DNA from: Panagrolaimus kolymaensis
Taxonomy: Eukaryota; Nematoda; Chromadorea; Rhabditida; Panagrolaimidae
DNA length: 64,000 nt
NCBI GenBank assembly: GCA_028622995.1
Contig: JAJQJQ010000038.1
Span: forward strand, 1,550,001-1,614,000
Reading direction: 5' to 3'
Shown piece by piece: positions 48,680-60,456 of this stretch. The translations under genes were made by a program, and so were the position numbers. Numbering within the stretch: position 1 is the first letter of the stretch; every line of letters begins with the position of its first letter. Under the pieces are notes generated by a model. The model did not search any database and was not told where the DNA came from. It saw nothing but the letters and a program-made list of their open reading frames with translations.

Positions 48680-51263
48680 ATGTTTTCAAATAGTATTATT
48701 ATTTTCAATTTTAATAAAATTCTTATTTTATACTTATTTATTACGTCAATAGTAATTGTATTAGTAGAGTCTGAAAGAACTAAAAAAGCTTCTCCGGCAG
48801 CTATTAATCGCATAAAAGAACTTATTAATAGAAAAGCAGAAAGGTGAGAATTATTTTTTGTTTTTTATGTTTTTTAATTTTAATCCCTTTCTTTCATGCT
48901 TCTTTTTTTTATTAAAGGGAAGCAGTTCAAGCCGATGTTGGAAAAGTATTTAATGACGACATTATTGAAGTCACTCGTAATCCTAATGCAAAACATCATT
49001 TTGATGAGCTTTCTGTGAATGATCCAGATCAATATTTTCAAGGTGATGTAGATTTAAGCCAAGGACAAGCGGATAAAATACAAAAGGATTTAGTGGAAGA
49101 GTTTCAAGATGACCCTAAAGTTGCAAGAAAAAAGAGAAAAGTTGGAAAAGTACGTTGCAAAAAAATTATAATGTATTTTATTTTTGTATTTTCTTTTAGG
49201 AACCACTTTATAAACGATGGCCTCGAGGAAAACCTATTAGTTTTGAATTTGCAGATAATATTCCAGAATTGACAAAATTTAAAATTCAAGATGCTTTACA
49301 TATTTGGGAACAGCACACTTGCATTCGATTTCGAGAAAATGGACCCGATATTGATCGATTGGAATTTTATGATGGTGGAGGATGTTCAAGCTTTGTTGGG
49401 CGAGCAGGTGGCACACAGGTATGTAACTAATTAAAAGAAAGAATGTTCTCTTTAAAAATGAGCGTCATATTGCTTTAGGGTATTTCAATTTCCACACCTG
49501 GCTGTGACATAGTTGGAATAATTACTCATGAAATTGGACATGCCTTAGGGCTTTTTCATGAACAAGCTCGACCAGATCAACAAGAAAATATTGCAATTCA
49601 TTATGGTAATATTCCAATTGGTCGATGGAATAATTTTCATCCTGTAACAGGGACTCAAGCAGATACATTTTTATTACCATACGATGCTGGTAAATTATTC
49701 ATAAATTGGCTTTTTAAAATTTAGCCTTAATCATAATTTTTTTGAGGTTCTGTTATGCATTATGGTGCATATGGATTTGCAAATGATCCATATCGACCAA
49801 CAATTTCGACTATAAATAGAAATCTTCAAAATACTATTGGTCAAAGAGCTGGACCATCATTCTTGGATTTTGAAGCCGTAAATTTATTTTTATTTTCGAT
49901 AAACATTTTTTTCTATTTTAAAAATTTTTAGATAAATATGGCTTATAATTGCCTTGATCATTGCCCTCCTCTTCCTTGCACTCATGGAGGTTATGTAAAT
50001 CCAAGTGATTGCAGTCGATGCGAATGTCCTCCAGGCTTTTCAGGAAGGCTATGTTCCGAAGTTCAATTTAGTAATTGTGGAGCTAAAATTATAGTTTCTA
50101 CTGAACCCATAATTATTTCAACTCCAAATTTTCCTGAATTTTTTGCTCCAAATTCATTTTGTGTTTGGCTCATTCAAGCTCCACCTGGTGGAAATGTATT
50201 TCTTCAATTTATTGATGCTTTTCAATATCAATGTGAAGATACGTGCGATAAATCATTTGCTGAAGTTCATCCAGGACCTGATTTTCGATCAACGGGATAT
50301 CGATTTTGTTGTGCGAGAATACCAACGGAGAAATTTGTTTCAGCAACCAATGAAATGCTTATTTTTCATAATGGTTGGGGAGATCAAGGTCGAGGATTTA
50401 AAGCTAAAGTTTGGTCAAATGTTGCTTCAATCTTAACAACTTTGCCATCGCCACCATTAACCACACCAACGACAACAGAAAAAACTACAATTCTAACAAC
50501 CACGCCATCTATAATAGTTACGACAAAAAAATACGCTCCAACAGCGCCTTCAATCCCCGAATTATTTATTATTTCAACAAATCGAAAAATTACCAACAAA
50601 TTTGAAGCAACAACAACTTTTTTGGCACCTACGACCATTGAAGTAACTGAAGCTGCTACGACCACAGAAGAAGAAATTGAATCGACAACGATACTACCAG
50701 AGACTACTCAGCTTCCAACAGAGTCATCCACCATATATTTTTATACTTTACCTCCTCCTCCTCCACCAACCACAACAACGCCATCGTTATTTAAACCTTT
50801 GACCCCAATAATTCCAATTGCCCCAATTGCTCCTATAGTTCCTGTAACTGCTGATGGTAAAAGTTTAATCTTTATCTATTGGGATTTAATAATTTAATTT
50901 TTAGATTGCGCATGTGGTCCATGGTCCATTTGGCAAGATGCATGTTCTCAACAATGTGGAGGCTGTGGTAAACGAACAAGAAGGAGGCAATGTGCTTCAA
51001 CAGAAAATTGTCGAACTGAAGATAAACGGCCATGTAACTTTGATGCATGCCCAACAGGAACAAACTTTTTAATAAACAATGGTGAATTTCATATTTTATG
51101 GAAAGGATGTTGCGTGGGCCTTTTTCGAAGTCCTAAAAACCAATGCACCGCGTTGGATGAAGGCGAAAATCCATTTTTACGTATTATTTCGTCACTTCTT
51201 ACAACTCAGGATTCTAAAAAGAATGCAACTATTCCACTTGATTCTTCAAATAATTTTCATTAA
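48680..51263 (+). CDS. Astacin metalloprotease with EGF, CUB and TSP1 domains
   Basis: Seven exons: 48680-48843, 48918-49149, 49200-49418, 49479-49689, 49747-49877, 49932-50856, 50905-51263, giving 746 residues. A secreted zinc endopeptidase of the nematode NAS-33 to NAS-38 group (cuticle collagen processing, hatching or moulting in C. elegans). Order: hydrophobic signal peptide (about 12-30); prodomain with aspartate switch YFQGD; furin-like RKKRK; catalytic domain with THEIGHALGLFHEQARP (zinc histidines, about 221-237) and Met-turn SVMHYG (about 277-282); EGF-like domain (about 323-360); CUB (about 364-475); a Thr/Pro-rich linker of about 150 residues, likely O-glycosylated; TSP1 repeat (CGPWSIWQDAC, about 630-680). 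The tail has no further known domain. Which NAS paralogue it matches cannot be decided. Confidence 0.96.
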
Positions 51264-53596
51264 AAAATAAAATTAAAATTATATTATTAGGATTTATTTT
51301 TTTGTTGTTGTCTTTATCGTTTCATAAACATTTTTTTTTCAAGAAGAAACCATTCATTAAAAAAATTTATAAAATGGCTTCTAAGCCCAATGACACACAA
51401 AAAGATAATGTTTTTATATGAGAAAACCCAGAGCAACAAAGAAAAAAAGTTATTAAACGGATAAAAAAGAGGGAATTTTCATTTTTCAAAATTAGAAAAT
51501 TTAATTATCTTTTAAAGAATGAAAAACGAACACCTACCGAATAATTTTTTTAGATAATCTTAAAAAAATGTTTTACTAAGAAAGAAATGATAAATTTTGA
51601 ATGCCAAAAGAAAAAAGTTAACTTAAGATGCACTAATTAAGTTTCACGCCTTTCGAAAACGAGCGTCTTACTTTTCTAAGCAGCCACACATGCGAAAACA
51701 AAAAAGCCAAAAAAAATTTAATTTAATTTTCTATCTTGTCAATGTTCCACAACTCGCTTTTTATAGGCACGTGAAAATAAAAAATGCGAAAAATAACCAA
51801 CAAAAAAAACTGCTGGTTTTGGTTGTACATAGTTTGTTAAAAAATTAAGAACCATCGCGCTTTTGAAACTTCCGGTTGGGTTTTTTTTTTCACTGAACAA
51901 AAATCTATGATCGACTTTCTCGTAGCCATAGTTTCAGAGGTGCTATTGATTTATTTATTCAGTAAGAAAAAAAAAGATTCGTTTACAAAAACAATTTTTT
52001 TTAAAAATAACTAAAATTTTTTAAACATTTTTAGCATCGTTTTAAAAAAAAATTGATAAGCGCTTTATTTTTTATATTAAATTGGGAGGAGTAAGCGGCA
52101 GCTAAGTGTTTATCAAATTCTTGTCTTTCCTCATTAAGCTTTTTTTCTTCGCAAAATGCTCCAAAAAAAATTGTGTTATAAAAAAAATATAGATATCTCT
52201 AGGGAAACAAAAAAAAAACGAGAGAGAAGAGCAAATTTAAGAAATACAATTTTTTGAACAAAGAAGAAGAACGGATGTTTTTATTATTATTTTTATTTTT
52301 GCTTCGCTGGCCATACCGGAATAAATTTTCTTTCCCCCCAGTTTTTTCTTTTTCTAAAAATTGTATTGTTTGTGGCTTTTGTTCTTTTCTTAAAGTTTTA
52401 CACACTGATTTTTTTCTCTTCGTCAACTTTTTAATTTCTATCTTAATTTTTTTCTGAAAAAAAAACCACCCTGCTGTGCAAACTTTTGTCTTCACTCACT
52501 TAGTTAATTAATTTTTTGTGATTCAAAACAATATGTTTTATTTTTTCCAGACATATGCCACGCCACCTACTGTTTATTCCTTAAAGGCGTTAATTCACAC
52601 TTTATTCCAGTAGTCATTTATTGACAAGGCTAACAACTAAACAAGGTTGAGGGATTAGCGCATCCAATTTATTCTTTTCTTTTCTATCTCTTTTTTTTCT
52701 TGTTTTTGGCTGCTGAGTTAGTTATGGCAGTCAAAACCCAAAATCAAAACTACCAATTTGACTCTTTTTTTCTTCTTCATCTTTAAAAATAAATGCATTG
52801 TTGTAGAAAATTGAGTCATTCGAAATTCAATCACGTTTTTAATTTTTTGATTTTAATACCATAAGAATCGAAAATGGTGGTGACATTTATTTCTCCAAAA
52901 AAAAAGTTTTATATTTTTTCACATATTTGTTCTTTTAAATTTTATAGTTCTTTTTTTTCTTCTTTTTTCAAAGTATTCTTTGTTCCTTTGCGGCGGCAAA
53001 AAAAAACAACAACTTCTTTGTTAACATCCTTTTTTTTGGTTGTTTGCCATTTGAACTTTTTTCTTTTCTTTGAGCGATCCTCTCACCAATTTTTTCGATA
53101 CGGTTTTTAATTTTACGCATTTTCAACCTTTTTTACGCTTTTTAATTTTTCAGTTCTGCTAAAAGTAAAAAATAATTATTAAAGAGTAACAAATTTTTTA
53201 GGCACACACATACGAGATTAACCCGGATCAAAAACAAAAGAGCTGAATATCCTTTTTCCAACAACCCTCTTATTTATTTTTCTTCTTCGTCAAAAAAATT
53301 ATACATATGATAGGCCTATCTTTTGTGTTTTATAGATAGGACCGCCCATTTCTTAGAAGAAGAAAAAAAGAAGGAAAAAGGAAGCTGCGCAACAACGACA
53401 CCGACGACGGCGACATTGGCTAAACACATCTGCCGATTTTTATGTTTTTTAGTCGCGTGCCGACGACTCTATCTATTTCTCTGTTTTTCTTATATTTTTA
53501 TTTTTTGACACATTTGGTAATTGTAAATAGCAGCAAGATAGAAGATCGTTTGCCAAATATTATTTTTATTTTGATTCAAAACAGAAAAAATATATT
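51264..53596. other. Spacer between astacin and Fringe genes
   Basis: A 2.3-kb AT-rich spacer, starting with an AATAAA directly after the astacin stop. No exon was recognised. Confidence 0.6.
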
Positions 53597-56076
53597 ATGA
53601 AACATTTACTTTGTTTTACATTTGCTATAATATTATTTTTTCTAATTATTTTTAATCCTTATACGGTAAGTGTAAAAAAATGTTTATAAAAGTTGAGACT
53701 ACTGCTTTTTTGTCAATTTGAGCTTGTTTGTGAAGGAATCATTTTTCAGCCATTAAGTCTACTTCAAGCTGCAAGGAATTCACATCGAAGCAGACCACAA
53801 CCAGAATATTCTGATATTATTATTACGGTTAAAACTACATATGCCAATCATAAAACCAGAATGCCACAAATTGTGGGGACTTGGTTTGAATTAGCGCCAA
53901 ACGATGTAAGTTATTTTTATTGTTTTATCCCACAATTCAAAAAAAATTATATGGTTATTATTGGCTTCTGTCAAATTTCCATTGTTTTGACTTTTTTCTC
54001 TCACACTTCTTTTTTTATGCCTTTTAAGATTAAATCAAACAGGAGGGTCCACTTGAGTTTGACATGAAGAAGTTAAATATAATTCAAAAAATCTCAAATC
54101 TTTACCTTTTATTTTTTGTTTTTTTAATTAGCGTCACATTTCTTTAATTATTTTTTTTAGATTTATTTTGTGACGGATAAATCTGATTTTGAACTCAATC
54201 AAACTGTTGGTGGACATTTAATCAATTCCCATTGTGCTACCGGTCATCGAGCGTATGTGCTTTCTTGTTTTTTTTTTGAAAATATTTCGAACATTGAAAA
54301 ACATCATTTTTTATTTTTAGATCAGCTCTTGCATGTAAAATGAATCGAGAATTGCGAGTATTTATAGAAAAAAATGCAAAGTAAGCTGCTTTTTTTCTAT
54401 GTTCAAAAAATACAATATTTGTTTCTTCTTATCACAAAAAAAACCCTAGAAAAACGAAAAAAAATTAATTTGCATTTTTCTTTCTTTTTCTGCGTTCATA
54501 ACCGATTACTTTCCCACACATTTTTTCGAAAAGAAAAGCTGATAAGACTTATTCATTCACTAATCGGTCAAAAAAATAATACTCTATTTTCTAAACCAAA
54601 GTTCAAAGGGAAAAGAATGGAAAAAATCTTTCTTCCTTTTTTCGATGATTCAATATGTAACTATTTTCTTTTGCAATCATGCAATCCCATTTAAAATCAA
54701 CAAACAACCTCTCTTGGAGGATAAGTTTTTTTTCAAAGTGCAAATTGGCTTTTTCACTCTTCTTTTTTTCGGCAGGCAATTGACGAAGGAAAAAAATAAT
54801 AAAAAAATGGTTGCGCTGTTTAGCTTTTTTTTTCTTCTTATTCTTCATCCGCCTTATTATTGCGAAGGAAGACAAAATAGCAAAGCAGAATTATTGTTGA
54901 CGGATTAGGATTTCAATCCTTTTCGCGCTCGCTCTCAAATTTTCCTAGTTTTTTTCTGCTGCTCTTTTTATTAACGAAAAAATAGGGAAAGAAAATGCCC
55001 TTTAAAAAAGGAGCGAGTATCAAATGCCATGCGTTAAAAAGAGAGAAGAGAGGAGATGAGGTGCGGTGGTGTTATAAACCAACAAACCTAAACCTTAAAA
55101 AAAAGAAAAGAAACGGTGAATGGCAGCAAAAAGCAAACAACATTGTTACTAATAGGATTGCTTTCCTTTTTTCTTTTCTTTCTTCATTTTTCAAAAATAA
55201 ATATTGTTACATTTCTTTTTTTGCAGATGGTCTTGCCATTTTGATGATGACAATTATGTAAATGTTCCATTACTAAAAGAAATATTATCAAAATATGATT
55301 ATAATATTCCATATTATATTGGCAAAACATCCACTGCGGAACCCATGACAGTTTATGATGGACCAACAGCGTCGGTAGGGGTTTGGAAAAACATAGAAAA
55401 AAATATTAAAATGTTAAAATAAAATAAATTTTAGAAGCCTTTTTGGTTTGGAACTGGTGGAGCTGGAATTTGTTTATCTCAAGCTGCAGTTCAAAAAGCA
55501 GCTCCAAAAATATTAAATAATGGCTTTCGAACTCTTGCAGGAAAATTGCGTTTACCTGACGATGTTACCCTTGGATTTTTAATGGGTGAGTGATCACATT
55601 TAATTTTTCCTTTTTTTGCCTCCGAAATTTTTTTTATGAATCAAACCAAAACCGTTTTTCGCCTTTTTTGCGCATCATTACATTTTTTCAAGGATAATTT
55701 TTAAACTTGAAAAATCAGAATCAAAAAGAAAAAAACCAATGTCAAAAATATAATTTTTGTGAATAAATCTATTCATATATTTTTTTTAGCGAACATACTT
55801 GGCATTGAACTAACTGAAATGAAAAATTTTCGTTCACATCTTGAAAGTTTATATATTATTCCCATTGAAGAATTACAAAATCAACCAGTTTTAAGTGGAG
55901 GAACCATGAAATATGAAAATGATAATTTGGTGGCTCTTCCATATATATATGAGCCAAGCAAGGATCCATTGAAATTTAGGACATTGCATTGTTATTTATT
56001 TCCACAAAAATGTAATATAAATTCACAAAAATTATTAGTTGGTATTCATAAAATAGAAAATAATATTTTAAGATAG
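53597..56076 (+). CDS. fng: Fringe O-fucosylpeptide beta-1,3-GlcNAc transferase
   Basis: Seven exons: 53597-53665, 53750-53905, 54161-54252, 54321-54380, 55227-55374, 55435-55585, 55790-56076, giving 320 residues (human MFNG has 321). Fringe adds GlcNAc to O-fucose on EGF repeats of Notch in the Golgi and so tunes ligand choice. The first exon gives a type II signal anchor (about 5-20). The catalytic domain has all Fringe hallmarks: DIIITVKTTYANHKTRM, CHFDDDNYVN (metal-binding acidic triad), FWFGTGGAGICLS, LRLPDDVTLGFLM, and FRTLHCYLFP. Similarity covers the whole domain, which separates it from other beta-3-glycosyltransferases such as C1GALT. Intron 4 (54381-55226, 846 bp) is by far the longest in the gene. 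Poly(A) signal at 56271. Confidence 0.95.
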
Positions 56077-56517
56077 CTTTTTTTGTTTGTTATTGATGAG
56101 CTTTAAATTGTATGTAAAAGTGCAATAATATTTTATTGTTAGTTGTTTGTATGTTTGTAAATAGTAAGAGAAAAAGAGCTTAAAAATATTATTATTTTTT
56201 ACGGGAAAAAATTATGTAGAAAGTTTAAAAAAGTTACTGGTAGTTAATATAAATTTTTTTGTGTTTGTAAAATAAAGACTTTATTTTTTATTTCTTTAAA
56301 AATATGGAAAAGCAAACAGAAAATAAAAAAATACTATGTACAAAATAACTGAAGCTAAAAAAACTTTTTTTGCTTATTTAAAAAAAATTCAAAGATGATA
56401 ATTTTTTTTAACGAGGCTTTAAGGCACCACCGGTTTGAGGCAATTTTAAAAAAAAAGTTTTAAAAAAAAATGGATATTATAAGTAAAAAAGCAAAAAAAC
56501 TTTTCACTTTTCCATTT
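56077..56517. other. Convergent spacer, Fringe / Clc-like genes
   Basis: 441 bp between facing stop codons, holding the two-way poly(A) site at 56271-56285 near its midpoint. Nothing else was recognised. Confidence 0.65.
56271..56285. terminator. Candidate bidirectional poly(A) signal
   Basis: AATAAAGACTTTATT: AATAAA for Fringe on the plus strand and, on the minus strand, AATAAA for the Clc-like gene, as a 7-bp inverted repeat with one central base. It lies 195 bp after the Fringe stop and 233 bp after the Clc-like stop. Confidence 0.55.
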
Positions 56518-57393
56518 TCAACGTCCAATATAAATTGGTCGGTCTTCAATTTCAAATTCAGCTGTAGCCGCTCGACTTCCTTTTTGTTTACTTGAAGCAA
56601 TAATAAAAACAATTCCAGCACATACGTAAATAAACACAACGACATAAGCTAAAAATACAGCAAAACCAGTTTTTTGTGCAGCAGAATAATCCCAATCATG
56701 ATTTAATTTTTTTTGTACCACTTCTGTATTCCATTCTGTAACACTATTTGTGAGGACTTCCACTGTGGCAAATACGCAACCAGCTAAAAAAACACGTTAT
56801 TATTTTTTATACAGCTAAGAAAAATTTTTTTGATTACCAATAAGAAAATGAATTAAAGCCACAACGCGTTTATAAACAAATCGATGATGAGAAAATGTAA
56901 GAAATGCAGCAAAATTATTTGCTGCCATAAGTATCAATGCAATTGTGGCTAATCCTATCTGAGCATAATAAAAATGTTTCACATCCGTATCAGCTAATCG
57001 AAGAAGCTTTTCTGATGGCTTTGGTAAATGTGGAATCCATTCAGCTATAAAACAAAAATTAATCCAAAGAATTTCAAACAATTTTTTTATTAGACATAAT
57101 TTTTTTGTTGCTTTAGATATTTAAAAAAAAGACTAACCTTTATCTGAAGTATTTAACTTCCTCCATTCTCCCCATACACCTAATTCAACATTAACATGTT
57201 CATTAGAAGTATTAATAAAATCTATTATTGCCCAATTGGGTAATAACAAAGCCACAATATAAATAAGTATTCCAACTAAAGTTGCGGTAGTTGCAATCGC
57301 CATTAATCGGCGATGCCATATTACTCTTTGATATGACGCCACGTTTAAAGCTTGTGAGCCTCTTAGCTCTACTCCTTTCGATAGCAATTGCAT
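56518..57393 (-). CDS. Clc-like (claudin-like) four-TM protein
   Basis: Three exons: 57393-57138, 57044-56838, 56783-56518, giving 242 residues. Four hydrophobic helices: after a cytosolic lead (ATTATLVGILIYIVALLLPN), two central ones (YYAQIGLATIALILMAAN; VALIHFLIAGCVFA), and the last (GFAVFLAYVVVFIYVCAG). The first extracellular loop carries LGVWGEWR, like the W-x-W region of claudin-type proteins. Topology, loop sizes and the C-terminus EFEIEDRPIYIGR resemble the Clc-like family described mainly from nematodes. These are thought to act at cell contacts or as channel-associated proteins; the precise role is unknown. It shares a convergent 3' end with Fringe. Confidence 0.83.
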
Positions 57394-60300
57394 TATCTCT
57401 TATTTATTTTTTTATTTATATATGTAATTCTTTTTTGACTCTAAAAAAGAAAATTGAATGAATATTAAAAACAGATTTATCAACGTCAATGGTCGCCGCC
57501 GGTCTAATACGTTGTCGTCGTTGTCGGATGGCTATTGTGAAATGTATGTATGGGTGGTTGGGCTCGAATGAGGGAAATAAGTAGAAAAAAAAAACAATGT
57601 ATGGCACACATGTCAATTTAAGAAGACCAACACCACTTTAAAAAATGTTATATGTTTTGGAAAAATCTCTTCCAAAAAGAAAGAAAAGAAAGATCGGAAG
57701 AAGCTTTTTAGCTTTTTCAATATCTTTTTAAGTGGCATGCATAAAGGATATATTAACAAAAACAATCGAGCTTTATTGAAAAAAATAGTGGCAAAGTAGG
57801 GGAAGATATTGGCAGTCATCGTGGAGTCAAAGATATTTATTGAGGAGGACACATCTTTCACTCTAATTTTTTTGTGCGACTTTAAAGCCGCAGGAAAGAA
57901 ACACTTCTTCGTCTTTTTTTCTTCAATGTATGATAAAGTAGCAGCTGTTCCAGATGTAAAATTTGTAAGGAATTGGATCATCTTCAACTAACAAGAACAA
58001 ATCAATGCAGCTCCTTCCATCCAAAAAAATGAAATACAAAAAGAGAAAGCATAAAAAAGTGGCCAACCGCCGCCATCGCCACACGACAACAAGTAAGTAT
58101 ACTCATAAAACAGGTGCTTTTACAATTTTATTTTTTTGGAAAAACCAATCTTAGAAACTAAAGATTTTTTTTTCAATTATTTGATAACATAAACTTTTCA
58201 CACTTCGCTTCTTTGCAAAAATAATTAAGTTTTGCCTAAAAGGAAAACAAAAGTAAATAAGCAAGCAAAAATAAAAGGATATCCAAAAAAAAACAAGCAA
58301 GTAGAAAAGTTTTAGATACCAAAATTCAGTTTACTATGCAAGACAAAAAATATGTTAACCATGAAGAACATAAAATGGCATGGAAACAAAAGAATATGTA
58401 AAAAATCATAGTAAAAATAAAATATTCAACCAACCAAAAAAGTATCTGTTTAGCATATTTAAAAGTATATATTAAATTTTGGGAAAATGCATTATTCCAC
58501 CCTCCATTCTTGGATATTTTTTTAAAAGGACACATATTATAGTTTTTAGCTAGCTCACTTTTTTCTTTGTTCAAAATGCCTTGGAAAAACAATAAAGGAT
58601 TATGGGTGTTAGAAAAAAATTTAGCTTAATCCTCGTTCGTTAGTGGCGGCGAAATATAACTTAGCCGTTGCTTTTCATTTCATTAAATAGTGATGGCTTC
58701 ATTACGGAAAATAAGAAAAAAGAATGAAATGAAGATGCAATGAGAAGAAGAAAGAAAGCCGCAGAAATATGTATAAAAATATTAAATGAAAAATAAATGA
58801 GAAATGTTTTGGAAAAGTGAGAGCCGAGAAAAAGGAAAAACAAAAAGCATTAAAATAATTATTACACTCTTTTTTTGTCATTAATAAAATAAGAAAAAGC
58901 TAATAATTATCGCCAAAAAAATTTCTTGGACATTTTTCAAATTTTAAATAAATAAAAAATTATTTTTGACAGGCTTTGAGTGTTTTCACAAATTTCGTTT
59001 TCTCGCTTTTTGATTAAAACCTTGTGGCTAGAAAAATCTTAAGAAAATAAGAAGAGAAGAAGAAAAAAATTTATAAAAACAACAACAAATGTGTGCAGTC
59101 AAGCGACTAAAAAAATTTAAAAGAAAGCTAACAATTGGAAGAAAGGGAAGAAGATCTCCTTTCTTTTTTTCCTTTTTATTTTATCTTGCACGCTAAAAAC
59201 TGACTTTTGTAAATCTTTTTCTTCTTCTTTTCTTTTGAGTTAACTTAACGTAAAAAAGAATTTAATGCTAACAAAGACCGCAACACAACAAAATAAAAAA
59301 ATAACGCAACAATTTGAAAAATCCGGCCACAGCGACAAAAGAATTTTTTGACTTTATTTATATCCTCACCCGTAAGCTCATAGCTTCTTTTTTTCTTTTT
59401 GTTTTTGTTTGTTTTATGTTTTCTCTTTTTTTAAAGCAATCTTTTTGCTTGAGGTTTACTTTGTTCTTCCTTGTTTTTACTTTCATTTTTTTGTTTGTTA
59501 AAAAAGCCATTTATTTATGAAACAACCAAAAACACAGGAAAAAAGTGGAGCTTTAAAAAAATGGCATACATATCAAATTATTTTTGCAACATTTTTTTGT
59601 GTATTTTGGCAATTTTGGCTGCTTCGAGAAGAAAAAGTTGGATTTTCGAACTAAAATAGAGTACTTCTTGGATGAGTTTTATCAAGAAATTTCTTTACCT
59701 CTCTTAAGATTTTCAAAAGTCATCTAAAAGTAAACTTTCTTACCTGCTATTGGTGCGGAATAGAAAAAAAACTTGCTTTCAATTTGACTTTTTCTTTGCT
59801 CTTACTTTTGTTTGGGATTATTTCAGGGTCAAGTGTGTATTTTAAGTTCGTACTCATTCTGTATTTTAAGCCACTATGGAATGCAAGAAAAAACATATGA
59901 TTTGCAGTTTTTGATGCCAAAATTTTACCTTATCTTAAAAATACAAACATTTTCCGTAAACGTCATTTCTTCTCTCCCTTTTTTGCAGTTTTATCTTCGT
60001 TTTTACCTTTATTCCGCAATGTTTTTGAATTGAAAAGGCTTAAGTGTAATTAAATAAGAGATTAAGTTTTTTTTATTTATTTTAATTTTTTTTTCATGCT
60101 TTACAACAAGTCATTCTGATTCAAACATATCAAAAATCAAAAGCATCAAATTGAGAATCACGTAATGAAATCATTTTTTCCTTGATAAGAAAATGAAGAA
60201 GAAAAAAAGCAACAAGAAAAGTGTGAAAGGCAAAAAAAAAAGAGACAAGTAGAAAAAAAATAATTTTATGACGTAAGGAAAAAAATTAACTTAAAAGGTG

Positions 60301-60456
60301 TTGTTATCATTATTCATCAGCATCATACCAGCTTTTTTTAGAAGAATAAATTGGTCCACAACAAAACAATGTAAGTAGTACATACTTTTTTTCTGTTATT
60401 TTTGTTGAGAAAAAATGGAAGAGAAAATTTAGCCAATTCATTTTAGGCGGTGCCAA
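57394..60456. other. Spacer between Clc-like and INPP5A genes
   Basis: A 3.1-kb AT-rich spacer between minus-strand genes. The patch 57613-57991 has fewer homopolymers and an open 124-codon minus-strand frame, but no conserved motif or exon signals. No RNA or mobile element was recognised. Confidence 0.55.

Noticed and set aside
57613..57987. 124-codon open frame, minus strand, upstream of the Clc-like gene
   Set aside because: Region is somewhat less repetitive, but the protein is Phe/Lys-rich with no motif and no supporting splice or poly(A) signals.
59562..59659. Short frame with signal-peptide-like start (MAYISNYFCNIFLCILAILA)
   Set aside because: Only 32 codons, no mature peptide motif and no transcript signals; hydrophobic runs are common chance products in T-rich DNA.
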